Shown here: positions 52,525 to 61,727 of the stretch, piece by piece | How the letters are laid out: every line of letters starts with the position of its first letter | Numbering within the stretch: the stretch's first letter is position 1 | Source: Chitinophaga solisilvae | GTDB taxonomy: Bacteria; Bacteroidota; Bacteroidia; Chitinophagales; Chitinophagaceae | Direction of reading: 5' to 3' | Length of the DNA: 64,000 nt | Assembly: GCF_009928525.1 (NCBI RefSeq) | Contig: NZ_JAABOK010000008.1 | Coordinates: 186,001-250,000 of the forward strand | The notes under the pieces: model-generated | The model's input: the letters and a program-made list of their open reading frames with translations, nothing else | Databases searched by the model: none | Told to the model about the DNA's origin: nothing | Position numbers and translations under genes: made by a program

Positions 52525-52570
52525 TCGCCTGTTCCATGCATTTTTTCAGGCAAACGCGTGTCTTTAAGAT

Positions 52571-54919
52571 ATGAATAGGAGCATTACCCTCATACTTACC
52601 TTCCTGATGAAAAGCATACTTGCTGCAGGACAACTGAAAATTACCGGTCATATCCAGGATACTGCCGGCACACCATTGTTATACAGTACGCTGAAACTGC
52701 GTACTGATACCCTGGTGATCCAAACCGTATTGTCTGACAGCACCGGGTATTTCAGCTTTACAGACCTGGCCCCCGGAATATATGGCATAGAAGGCAGCTA
52801 CATCGGCAACAAGGCATTGCTGCCTCCTTTCCGGCTTAACAGGGATACCATTGTTTCCCTTATTATCCGGCAGTCAGGCGCACTACTCAAAACAGTGGAG
52901 GTAACCGGCAGCAAACCACTGCTGGAGAAAAAAATTGACAGACTGATATTCAACGTGGAAAATTCCATTGCCGCCAAAGGCACTGACCTGACGGAGGCCA
53001 TCGCACTCACCCCCCGGCTGAGGATAAGCCAGAGCGGCATCTCTATTGTAGGCAAAAGCGGTGTAGCAGTGATGATAAATGACCGCATACTTCCCCTCAG
53101 CGGAACCGATCTTTTAAATTATTTAAAATCCCTGCGCTCTGATGATGTTGCCAGCATCGAAGTAATTACCACACCTCCCGCCAGATATGATGCGCAGGGC
53201 AACAGCGGGTTAATCAACATCATCCTGAAGAAAAATCCGTCCCTCGGATGGAGCGGCACTATCAGCACTGCCTATTCCCAGGCTACCTATGCCGCTGTTA
53301 CCAATAACGTGAACCTCAATTACCAGTCAAAGAAACTCAGCAGCTCCCTTAAACTCAGGCAATATGACCGTGCTTCCAGGATTACGGAAGAACTGGATGC
53401 CATCGGCATCAACTCCGCCCGCGGCAACGATAACCGGAAAGATATGTCTGACGGCATCGGGCTGAATCTCAGCATGGATTATAAACTCAGTAAAAAATCC
53501 AGCGCCGGGTTTATTTACGACATAGGCAAATCTAACGCTAACGCCTATATTGATAATCACACCACTTACCAGACCCATGACCGTACTGATTCCGTCCTGA
53601 CCACATTATCGGACAACCGTAACCCTGTACTCACGCAGACACTGAACCTGTATTCCGATCACCGGCTGGATAACAAAGGTAAAAAGCTAAGTACCGCATT
53701 CAACTATTTTTCTACAACCCCGGAAACAGCGATCAGCTTCCTGACAAGTTCTGATAAACAACCGGTAACAGCTGTAGTAAATAGTTACAGCGATGTAAAG
53801 TATCATATATGGTCCGCACAGGCTGACCTTACCTTGCCCTATCCCGTGGCGGAAATTGAAACAGGCGCCAAGGTAACCGGTTTCAGCAATGATGCGGATA
53901 TATCCTATTACAATCTTGCAGGAAAGGATTTTATCATCGATCCGTCCAGAAGCAATATTTTTTACTGCAACGAAAAAAATCTGGCAGGATATTTCAGCGC
54001 ACGCAGGGACTTCGGCAGGAAATGGTCTGCCAAGGCCGGATTACGGTATGAATATGCTATCGTAACAGGCTTTTCTCCTACTACAGATACAAGAAACAGA
54101 ACAGCATATGGCAGATTTTTTCCTACAGCCTATCTCAGTTATAAGCCCAATACACGCCACAGCTGGGGATTAACCTATTCCAAAAGAATTAACCGCCCTT
54201 ATTTCAGGGCGCTGAATCCGGCCAGATGGTATTCCAATCCCTATACGTATTATGTGGGTGCGCCGCTCCTGCAGCCCTCCTACAGCCACAACATCGAATT
54301 ATCGTGGTTGTATAAAGGTATTCTGTCTGTTTCGCTGTTTGGCGACAAAGTACTTGACGGCTTCGGATTCATCGGAGAAATGGATGGAACGCTGCGGGTA
54401 TACAGTCCGAAAAATTACCTGACCCAATACAACGCAGGCATCGTCATCACCCTGAACAAAAAATTCTTTCCCTGGTGGGAAACCAACAGCTACCTGACTT
54501 TCAGCTATGCGGATTCAAAATCGGCTGTTCCGGATGCCGTTACGCAGAATGGCAGCGGATTCAGCTACAGCACCAACAACACTTTTCCTGTGAGCCGCAA
54601 GGTCAGCCTATTCGTGAATTTCACCCATTCGCTGCCGTCAACCAAAGGATACCTGTATAATGCAGGACAATATATGCTGTCATCCGGCGGCAGAACAACG
54701 CTCCTGCAAAACCGGCTGCAGCTGAGCGCCAGCGTCAATGATATATTGAGAAGCGCCATCAGCAGAGGCCAGTTATATTATAAAGATTTCACCCAGTATA
54801 ACAATACCTACTACGATTCCAGAAGACTCAACGTGAGTATTACCTATTTGTTTGGCAAAACCAAAGTCAGGGGAAATCAGAAACAGATCAACTTTAAAGA
54901 AACCCAAAGGGCCAATTAA
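52571..54919 (+). CDS. TonB-dependent outer-membrane receptor of the lanthipeptide locus
   Basis: 782 aa. A signal-peptide-like N-terminus (ITLILTFLMKSILAAGQ) is followed by a carboxypeptidase-like beta-sandwich (~22-105, ITGHIQDTAGTPLLYSTLKL) and a plug domain (~110-215, VEVTGSKPLLEKKIDRLIFN; DDVASIEVITTPPARYDAQG). The rest is an OMP_b-brl_3-type barrel (LTYSKRINRPYFRALNP; LNVSITYLFGKTK). It lacks an STN domain, so it is not a FecR signaller. Lying between lanA and lanB, with only 14 bp to lanB, it is probably co-transcribed. It could move the mature peptide through the outer membrane, import a ligand, or give immunity; none is proven. Confidence 0.88.
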   Translation: MNRSITLILTFLMKSILAAGQLKITGHIQDTAGTPLLYSTLKLRTDTLVIQTVLSDSTGYFSFTDLAPGIYGIEGSYIGNKALLPPFRLNRDTIVSLIIRQSGALLKTVEVTGSKPLLEKKIDRLIFNVENSIAAKGTDLTEAIALTPRLRISQSGISIVGKSGVAVMINDRILPLSGTDLLNYLKSLRSDDVASIEVITTPPARYDAQGNSGLINIILKKNPSLGWSGTISTAYSQATYAAVTNNVNLNYQSKKLSSSLKLRQYDRASRITEELDAIGINSARGNDNRKDMSDGIGLNLSMDYKLSKKSSAGFIYDIGKSNANAYIDNHTTYQTHDRTDSVLTTLSDNRNPVLTQTLNLYSDHRLDNKGKKLSTAFNYFSTTPETAISFLTSSDKQPVTAVVNSYSDVKYHIWSAQADLTLPYPVAEIETGAKVTGFSNDADISYYNLAGKDFIIDPSRSNIFYCNEKNLAGYFSARRDFGRKWSAKAGLRYEYAIVTGFSPTTDTRNRTAYGRFFPTAYLSYKPNTRHSWGLTYSKRINRPYFRALNPARWYSNPYTYYVGAPLLQPSYSHNIELSWLYKGILSVSLFGDKVLDGFGFIGEMDGTLRVYSPKNYLTQYNAGIVITLNKKFFPWWETNSYLTFSYADSKSAVPDAVTQNGSGFSYSTNNTFPVSRKVSLFVNFTHSLPSTKGYLYNAGQYMLSSGGRTTLLQNRLQLSASVNDILRSAISRGQLYYKDFTQYNNTYYDSRRLNVSITYLFGKTKVRGNQKQINFKETQRAN

Positions 54920-54933
54920 ACCTGTATAATCCT

Positions 54934-57900
54934 ATGTCTGATGAAAGATTTTTTTTGTATGATTTCTATCTGCTGAGAGCTCCTGTTTTCTCTATAGACG
55001 AGTTGCAGGAGCTGAACGGAATACTGGATAAGATCGTGCAGGATGAAACAGATACGGCATCCTGGGATCAGCTCCGGGAGCGGTTCTCGCACCCGTGGTT
55101 TCTTGAGGCTGTTTACTTTGCCTCTAAAGACCTGTATGCCGCCCTGCAGGAATGGCTGCGTCAGCCGGATTACAATTACACGCAGTCCGGTAAATTACTG
55201 AAGGGGCTGCACAGGTATTACTCCCGGATGTGTACCCGTGGCACGCCATTCGGGCTTTTCGCGGGATGTGCCTGTGGCAGTGTAAGTACGCAGCCCACGC
55301 AGATAAATTTCGCTTCAGAAAAAATCAGAAGGCATGTCCGTTTTGACATGGCTTATATAACAGCGCTTACCAGGCTCATTGAGCGCGATCCTGCCGTACA
55401 GCAGCAGACCCGGTTCTTTGTCAATAACACGTTATACCGTACCGGCAACCGGTATGTTTACCTGGAGAACACAATGAAAAACGGCAGGTCCAGCTATATC
55501 ATGAGTGCGCTCAGCGTATCGCCGTATATTGAAAAAGCCTTGAAAAGAGCGGCCGATGGCGCCACCATACAGGAACTGGAAGACTGTATCCTGAATGAAA
55601 GCGTAAAGAAAGAAGCCGTACAGCAGTTTATCCGTGGCATGATTGGTATGCAGGTATTAATCAGCGAGCTGCAGCCGGCCGTCACCGGCGACGACTTTGT
55701 ACAGCCGCTGCTCAACCGTACAACCGGCATACCCCACCTGTCGGTCGTACACGATTTGCTGCGCAACGCACAGCAGCTGCTGCACACCGGCATACCTGAC
55801 CTGGACGCCTATACGAAAATTGAAAAGACTGCCGGAGCCCTGCTGACGGATAAGAAAATAGAAATCATCCAGGAAGATGCCTACTTCAATATGAACAGCA
55901 ACAATATCAGCCGGCATGTCGTGGAGGATATTGCGAAGACCTCCGAAAAACTATGGGATATTGTTCCGGTGTATGTATCTCCTGAACTGAAAGAGTTTGC
56001 ACAGCGTTTTCATGCCAGATATGAAGAACAGGAGATACCGCTGGTGAAGGCCCTGGACCCTGACATTGGCATCGGTTACGGGCTGGCCGTCAGCGGTGTG
56101 GCGGAAAACATGCCGCTGATCGATACCCTGGCTATTGCGCCGCCGCCGGAAGACAACCGCGTTTTCAGGGGAGCATACGAACAGCTGTTATTTGAAAAAC
56201 TGAAATTGTTCCTGGAGCAGCACACACCGGTAATTGTGCTGACAGAAGAAGATGTAGATCAGCTGATAGCTGTCAATAACAACAGCCATACGCCTGTACA
56301 AAACCACAGCGCCTATATTTTTGGCAGCATATTATCGCCATCGCAGCCGGCGCTCGATCAGGGCGACTATAAATTCCTGGCCCTGCAGCTGCATGCCTAT
56401 GCCGCCGGCAGGATGCTGGGAAGGTTTGCGCAGGGCGAACCTGCGCTGCAGGAAAAACTGCGCGCATGCGCTGCTGACGAAGACCAGGCGAACCCCGGTG
56501 TGATCCTCGCAGAAGTGGTATACATGCCCGAAGGACGTGGCGCCAACGTGGTGCTGCGTCCGCGTTTCAGGGATTTTGAAATTCCCTACCTGTGTAATAC
56601 GGCAGCAGCAAAAGAACAGACCATCAACATCAATGACCTGATGGTATCTGTCCGCAACCGGCGGGTAGTACTCCGTTCCCGTACATTCAACCGGGAAATT
56701 GTTCCGCAGGTATCCAACGCTTTCAACGCCAGAAAAGGGCAACCCATGTATCGTTTCCTCACCGACCTGCGGTCGCAGTATGTGAAGCCGCCCTTTAAAT
56801 GGGAGTGGACGGAGTTTTACAACGAACCTTATCTTCCCCGCATAGAATACCGGAATTTTATCCTTCAGCGCGCCCGCTGGCAGCTGAAGCAGGAAAGCGG
56901 GGAAAGCTTGTCCACACCGGCGCTCACGGATGCGTACTTCCATAAGGTAAGAGCCCTGTATCATATTCCCCGCTACGTGGTACTCACACAAAACAGCGAC
57001 AACGAATTGTTCATTGACCTGGACAGCGCTATCTGCCGGCAGCATATTGTGCGGCAGCTGAAAAATTCAGCTGTTATCCTGCTGGAATTCCTCCATACCT
57101 CTGATCAGTGTTTTATCCGCGATCAGCACGGCGGATACAACAACCAGGTGGTGATTCCGCTGGGTACGCGGCTCCCTTTCTTTGCCGATACCGTGGCGCA
57201 GCCTGCAGTCAGGGAAACAGATCCCGTACGGCATTTCCCTCCCGGCAGCGACTGGCTGTACGTAAAGATCTATGCCGGCAACAAAACGCTGGACACACTC
57301 CTGGTCAGTATTATCAGACCATTCGCAGATAAGGCCCTGCAGGATAACGCCATCAGCAAATGGTTTTTTATCCGGTACAACGATCCGGAAGGACACCTGC
57401 GGATACGCTTTCATGCCGCCGGAAACCGGCAGGCATGGCTGGAACTGCTGCCGGCACTGAATAACGCCATAGCGCCGCTCATACAGGATAACCGCGTAGC
57501 GAAAATGACTGCAGACACCTACATCCGTGAGATAGAGCGTTATGGCGCAGATACGATCACGGAAAGTGAAACATTGTTCTTTGCCGACAGCGTGGCTGTC
57601 AGCAGTTTCCTGGATATGATCGAAGGAGATGAAGGCGAACAGCTGCGGTGGCAACTGGCCTTGTACAGTGTGGACAGGTTACTGCAGGACTTCTCCTGTA
57701 GCCTGGCAGAAAAAAAAGATATTATCAACGCCACCAGGGAAGCATTTACGCAGGAGTTCAGCAACCACGACAAACGCAATGCCTCCCGGCTGGAGCGCTC
57801 CCTCAACGACAAATACAGGAAGCATTACCCGCAGATAAAAGAAGTATTGAGCGATGCCCTTCCGGAAGAAATGGCAGACATGTACGATTGCTTCCGGCAA

Positions 57901-58146
57901 CGCAGCAACACCATAACTGCCATTGCCAACGCCATTAAGGAGCAACTGGCAGCAGCCGGCAACCCGCAGGCCGCCCTGAAAAAATTACTGATCAGCTACA
58001 TCCACATGAATATGAACCGGCTCTTCCTCGCCAGGCAAAGAGCACATGAACTGGTCATCTATCATTACCTGAATAAATATTACCAGTCGCTGATAGCCAG
58101 AGAGAAACAGACATCCGCTACCTCCATGAAAATTAATATATCATGA
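54934..58146 (+). CDS. lanB: Full-length class I lanthipeptide dehydratase LanB
   Basis: 1070 aa. The N-terminal glutamylation domain (~1-700) bears the tRNA-Glu-binding signature SRMCTRGTPFGLFAGCACG (residues 97-115). The C-terminal glutamate-elimination (SpaB_C) domain starts near 770 (SDWLYVKIYAGNKTLDTLLV) with WFFIRYNDPEGHLRIRFH. It uses glutamyl-tRNA to dehydrate Ser/Thr of LanA to Dha/Dhb. The two halves are joined in one protein, unlike split versions known from some lanthipeptide and thiopeptide loci. It follows the receptor gene by 14 bp and overlaps lanC by 4 bp (ATGA), so translation is coupled. Confidence 0.93.
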   Translation: MSDERFFLYDFYLLRAPVFSIDELQELNGILDKIVQDETDTASWDQLRERFSHPWFLEAVYFASKDLYAALQEWLRQPDYNYTQSGKLLKGLHRYYSRMCTRGTPFGLFAGCACGSVSTQPTQINFASEKIRRHVRFDMAYITALTRLIERDPAVQQQTRFFVNNTLYRTGNRYVYLENTMKNGRSSYIMSALSVSPYIEKALKRAADGATIQELEDCILNESVKKEAVQQFIRGMIGMQVLISELQPAVTGDDFVQPLLNRTTGIPHLSVVHDLLRNAQQLLHTGIPDLDAYTKIEKTAGALLTDKKIEIIQEDAYFNMNSNNISRHVVEDIAKTSEKLWDIVPVYVSPELKEFAQRFHARYEEQEIPLVKALDPDIGIGYGLAVSGVAENMPLIDTLAIAPPPEDNRVFRGAYEQLLFEKLKLFLEQHTPVIVLTEEDVDQLIAVNNNSHTPVQNHSAYIFGSILSPSQPALDQGDYKFLALQLHAYAAGRMLGRFAQGEPALQEKLRACAADEDQANPGVILAEVVYMPEGRGANVVLRPRFRDFEIPYLCNTAAAKEQTININDLMVSVRNRRVVLRSRTFNREIVPQVSNAFNARKGQPMYRFLTDLRSQYVKPPFKWEWTEFYNEPYLPRIEYRNFILQRARWQLKQESGESLSTPALTDAYFHKVRALYHIPRYVVLTQNSDNELFIDLDSAICRQHIVRQLKNSAVILLEFLHTSDQCFIRDQHGGYNNQVVIPLGTRLPFFADTVAQPAVRETDPVRHFPPGSDWLYVKIYAGNKTLDTLLVSIIRPFADKALQDNAISKWFFIRYNDPEGHLRIRFHAAGNRQAWLELLPALNNAIAPLIQDNRVAKMTADTYIREIERYGADTITESETLFFADSVAVSSFLDMIEGDEGEQLRWQLALYSVDRLLQDFSCSLAEKKDIINATREAFTQEFSNHDKRNASRLERSLNDKYRKHYPQIKEVLSDALPEEMADMYDCFRQRSNTITAIANAIKEQLAAAGNPQAALKKLLISYIHMNMNRLFLARQRAHELVIYHYLNKYYQSLIAREKQTSATSMKINIS

Positions 58147-59336
58147 TATCATCTGCAGCAAATATACTGACCGTAGCAGCCGCCCATACCGAACAAATAA
58201 AGAAAGCGCTGGAAATAAAATGGGAGGTTATTCAGAACGCTTCCTATGAAACAGGACTACCCGGCCTGTCTCTCTTTTATGCCTATTATGCGCGGTACAC
58301 AGGAGATACGCAATACTTTGAAAAAGCGGAAGACTTTCTCATCCGGGGTATTTCGTCTCTTGACCTGGCTAATTTCAAACGCATCTATAAAACGGACTCA
58401 CTGGATGCGCATCTGGCGCATATCGGCCGTTTCCTCGAATTTACCAAAGCCCATAAAATCCTGGAAGTAGATACCGGCGATTACCTCTCAGATATAGACA
58501 GCACACTCCTGGAACTGATGCAGAGTAAAATAGCCATCGGTAATTTTGATATCAACAGTGGCGCACTGGCTGCCGGATATTATTTCCTGGGCAGAAGCGA
58601 AGGCAATGTTGAGGCGCCGCTGACATTGCTGGTGCAGGGCATTGAGAACATGGCCTTTACCGATGAGGCAAGCGACTACTACTGGACAACGCCACCCCTG
58701 TATAACCGCATTTATCTGGGCATTTCCCACGGAAGCGCGCTGCTCCTGTCCTTTCTCGCCAACGTCTGCGAAAGAGGCATTGAAACAGAAGCCTGCAGCC
58801 GGATTATACGTAAGGCTGCCAGCTACCTGCTGAAGCAAAGGTCCGGTTACGAGAAGGGAATGTTCCCTCATTTTATCGGAGATGAAGAAACAGGGCCCAA
58901 ACAATTTTCACTCTGCTACGGCGATCTCGGCATAGGCTATGCGCTGTACAGAGCCGGTCACGTGCTGCAGGATGAACACCTGCTTACCGTAGCCGGCATC
59001 ATCCTCAATGACTGCCTCACCCGTAACCGCGAAGATAACCGTACACTGGATGCCAGCATACTGTACGGCGCCGCAGGCGTAGGGGCTACTTTTGAAAAGC
59101 TCCACAGGATCAGCGGCGACCAGCGTTATCAGCAGGCTGCCGGTTACTGGTATGAACAAATACCTTCCTATGCTGTCCATGAAAATGAGTTTGCAGGATA
59201 TAAAACACGGCTGCCGGACGCCGGCCCGCTGTGGAATACCAGCTTCGGATGGGGTATCATCGGTATAGGCATATCGCTCATGCGGATGATGAAACCGGAG
59301 CTCCCTGCCATTGATCCTTTGCTGCTCATCGCCTGA
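58143..59336 (+). CDS. lanC: LanC-like cyclase with altered zinc site
   Basis: 397 aa of the LanC alpha/alpha-barrel fold, with GLPGLSLFYAYYARYTGD, YLGISHGSALLLSFLAN (His196), FSLCYGDLGIGYALY (Cys258) and a typical C-terminal GWGIIGIGISL. Canonical LanC proteins bind catalytic zinc with the Cys of the CYG motif plus a Cys-His pair in a CHG motif. Here the CHG position reads DASILYGAAGVG, i.e. Leu307-Tyr308-Gly309, so two of three zinc ligands are missing while the rest of the fold is intact. Either ring closure uses another metal site or chemistry, or this protein is non-catalytic. Start codon overlaps the lanB stop. Confidence 0.9.
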   Translation: MISSAANILTVAAAHTEQIKKALEIKWEVIQNASYETGLPGLSLFYAYYARYTGDTQYFEKAEDFLIRGISSLDLANFKRIYKTDSLDAHLAHIGRFLEFTKAHKILEVDTGDYLSDIDSTLLELMQSKIAIGNFDINSGALAAGYYFLGRSEGNVEAPLTLLVQGIENMAFTDEASDYYWTTPPLYNRIYLGISHGSALLLSFLANVCERGIETEACSRIIRKAASYLLKQRSGYEKGMFPHFIGDEETGPKQFSLCYGDLGIGYALYRAGHVLQDEHLLTVAGIILNDCLTRNREDNRTLDASILYGAAGVGATFEKLHRISGDQRYQQAAGYWYEQIPSYAVHENEFAGYKTRLPDAGPLWNTSFGWGIIGIGISLMRMMKPELPAIDPLLLIA

Positions 59337-59377
59337 AAACCCTGTAAATATTTTCGTACGTAATAATAACTACTGCC

Positions 59378-60445
59378 ATGATGATCGGTACCCAAAACTA
59401 CTATTCCCTCTTAGATAAGCTGCTGGCAGCATGCAGCAACTTTCCTCCCTCTACGGAAGAATCACCCATGCTTTATAACTTCAATAAGCTGATGAATATT
59501 CTGCAGAAGAAAGAAATTGCAGGCATCGTCAGCGACCCGGCCATTATTGCCGGCGCTCATCAGCTCTCTGTTAAATTCGGTTATATCACCAGGAGTATTC
59601 TCACCGGTGAAGACCCTGATCCTATGCGGACCTACGATGCATTGCAGGCAGAAATAGAACAAAGCCTCAGCGGCCCTATGTATATCTACGCCAAACAGTG
59701 GGGGCTGTCCGTTAAAGCACTTTATTACTATAAGCAGCACAACTTTGAAAAAGCGCTGGACTATAGCCTGGAATGCGTGATCCTGAATGAATACCTCATC
59801 AGGGAAGGTATCTTCACCCTGCTGTTCCGTGCAGCAGAACAGAATAAAAATATCTCCCGGATATTTTTCCGCAGCGGTAACTGGCAGGCCGGCGCCACCT
59901 TCGCAAAAGATCTGCTGCACTACCTGCTGAACGGAGAACCGGGGCAGCTGTATGGCACCATCTTCCGGGAAAAAACTTTCTGGAACGAAATCCCCTATGT
60001 AAGAGAAGGTTATGCCTATCAGTGTTTCCGGGTTATGGTATCTCTTATGATCCATGTAGAAAAACGCCATCCCGTTATTGCGCCGCATTTGTTTCCCGGC
60101 ATATTCGGAGATCTCAGATTTGAGATCAATACGCCCGACCGTCAGATCCTGGCACACTGGATGCACATCAGGAAAGCCTTCCATACCGGCGACTACGAAG
60201 AATTTCTCATTGAGCTGCTGGAATTCATGCACGATCCGAAATGTAAAATTTACGATATACTGAAAACAGATCTGTTGCTGGAGACGATCAAACTGGTAAA
60301 AAAAGAAACACAATATCCCGGCGCGGCAGCCCTGTTACAAAACATCGGCAACTACCTCGAAAACGAGCTGCACGCACAGGAATATCTCAACAAAGACCTG
60401 AGCGCCGCCAATCTTGTTTCTATTGATGACAGCCCGGAAAAATAA
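59378..60445 (+). CDS. Unknown helical protein of the lanthipeptide locus
   Basis: 355 aa, predicted mostly helical, with no signal peptide or membrane segment. Repeated helix pairs such as ALYYYKQHNFEKALDYSLEC and ILAHWMHIRKAFHTGDYEEF resemble TPR-like units, so a scaffold or partner role for the modification enzymes is possible. No catalytic motif was recognised. It sits 41 bp after lanC and 6 bp before the glycosyltransferase-like gene, which makes it part of the operon. A start at the second Met is also possible. Function unknown. Confidence 0.75.
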   Translation: MMIGTQNYYSLLDKLLAACSNFPPSTEESPMLYNFNKLMNILQKKEIAGIVSDPAIIAGAHQLSVKFGYITRSILTGEDPDPMRTYDALQAEIEQSLSGPMYIYAKQWGLSVKALYYYKQHNFEKALDYSLECVILNEYLIREGIFTLLFRAAEQNKNISRIFFRSGNWQAGATFAKDLLHYLLNGEPGQLYGTIFREKTFWNEIPYVREGYAYQCFRVMVSLMIHVEKRHPVIAPHLFPGIFGDLRFEINTPDRQILAHWMHIRKAFHTGDYEEFLIELLEFMHDPKCKIYDILKTDLLLETIKLVKKETQYPGAAALLQNIGNYLENELHAQEYLNKDLSAANLVSIDDSPEK

Positions 60446-60451
60446 TATTAT

Positions 60452-61720
60452 ATGCAGCCGATACCGACCTATATCATTAACCTGAAGAAAAGAGCAGAGC
60501 GAAAAGAGCATATCCTCCTGGAGTTCAGCGGGCGGGCGGAATTCAGCCCCCGTATTGTGGAAGCGCAGGAACGTGAGGAAGGCGCCCTGGGCTTATGGCT
60601 GACCATCCGGCAGATTATTCAGGAAGCGGTAACCCTGCAGCAGGCATATATTATTCTCTGTGAAGATGACCACACCTTCCTCCCACATTATCAGGCATCT
60701 GTTCTGCATGCTGCTATTGCCGAAGCTGATGCCCGGCAGGCGGATATCCTCTCCGGCGGCGTCAGCTGGTTTAACAATGCCCTGCCTGTTTCGGATACGC
60801 TTTACTGGGTGGAGAAATTCTCCGGCATGCAGTTCACCATCATCTTCAGCCGTTTCTTTCAGCCCCTGCTGGATGCCGCCTTTACAACAGATGATGCCGC
60901 TGATACCAAAACATCTCACCTGACGGATAATAAATACTTCATATACCCTTTCATCTCCGGTCAGCGTGAATTCGGATACTCCGATGTAACACCCCGGAAC
61001 AACCGGGAAGGCCGCGTGAGTACCCTGTTTGACAACAGCCTGAAAAAAGCAGGCGCCGTAAAATATATCTGTGAATATTACCGTCAGCTGCATGAAAAGA
61101 TGGTGACTGATGATACCGCCACCTACGACGGCATATCCATTCCGACCTTTGTTATCAGCCTGCCCGGAGGACCCGACCGACAAGCGCATGTACAGCAGCA
61201 GTTCCGGGGGAAAAGTGAATTTTCCGTTGTTCACCTTACGGCACACAGACAGGAAAACGGCGGGCCGGACCTGTGGAAGACCTTCCGGGAGATCATTGCC
61301 ACCGCACACAGTAACGAGGATGATGTCATCATCATCTGCCAGGACAGCCACCTGTTCACCGCACACTACTCCAGGGACTACCTGCTGCGGAATATCATAG
61401 AGGCGTACCGGCAGGGAACCACCCTCCTTTCCGGCATGGTGTATGAATTTGATATAGCCGTTCCCGTTACTACCAACCGGTTCTGGCTGAACAGCCTTTC
61501 TTCTTTACAATTCCTGGTTGTCTACAAAAGCATCTTTCAAAAAATACTGCAGCAGGAAACAACCGGTAAAATGGCCGTCCACAGAGCATTGTCGGACATC
61601 ACCAGTTATAAGATGGTCTTGTTTCCCTTTATCTCGGCGCACAAAGACTTCAGCTTCAACAATGCAGTACCCCGGCTGCAGCTGGCGCGCCGCATTTATG
61701 ACATTCACCGGCTAAAATAA
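60452..61720 (+). CDS. Duplicated GT25-like glycosyltransferase (second half degenerate)
   Basis: 422 aa in two homologous halves. Half one (~4-200) begins PTYIINLKKRAERKEHILLE and carries GLWLTIRQIIQEA and the acidic metal motif IILCEDDHTF. Half two (~228-420) begins PTFVISLPGGPDRQAHVQQQ and carries DLWKTFREIIATA and IIICQDSHLF. The INL-K-R opening and ExD/DDD-type motif are those of GT25-like transferases. In half two the motif is weakened (QDS for EDD), so only the first half is likely to be active. Placed between lanC and lanT (gaps 6 and 7 bp), it may glycosylate the lanthipeptide; that is inference. Confidence 0.72.
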   Translation: MQPIPTYIINLKKRAERKEHILLEFSGRAEFSPRIVEAQEREEGALGLWLTIRQIIQEAVTLQQAYIILCEDDHTFLPHYQASVLHAAIAEADARQADILSGGVSWFNNALPVSDTLYWVEKFSGMQFTIIFSRFFQPLLDAAFTTDDAADTKTSHLTDNKYFIYPFISGQREFGYSDVTPRNNREGRVSTLFDNSLKKAGAVKYICEYYRQLHEKMVTDDTATYDGISIPTFVISLPGGPDRQAHVQQQFRGKSEFSVVHLTAHRQENGGPDLWKTFREIIATAHSNEDDVIIICQDSHLFTAHYSRDYLLRNIIEAYRQGTTLLSGMVYEFDIAVPVTTNRFWLNSLSSLQFLVVYKSIFQKILQQETTGKMAVHRALSDITSYKMVLFPFISAHKDFSFNNAVPRLQLARRIYDIHRLK

Positions 61721-61727
61721 TTATGTA

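Noticed and set aside
52454..52651. A 65-codon minus-strand frame between lanA and the receptor gene
   Set aside because: It runs across the intercistronic hairpin and the receptor start and has no recognisable features.
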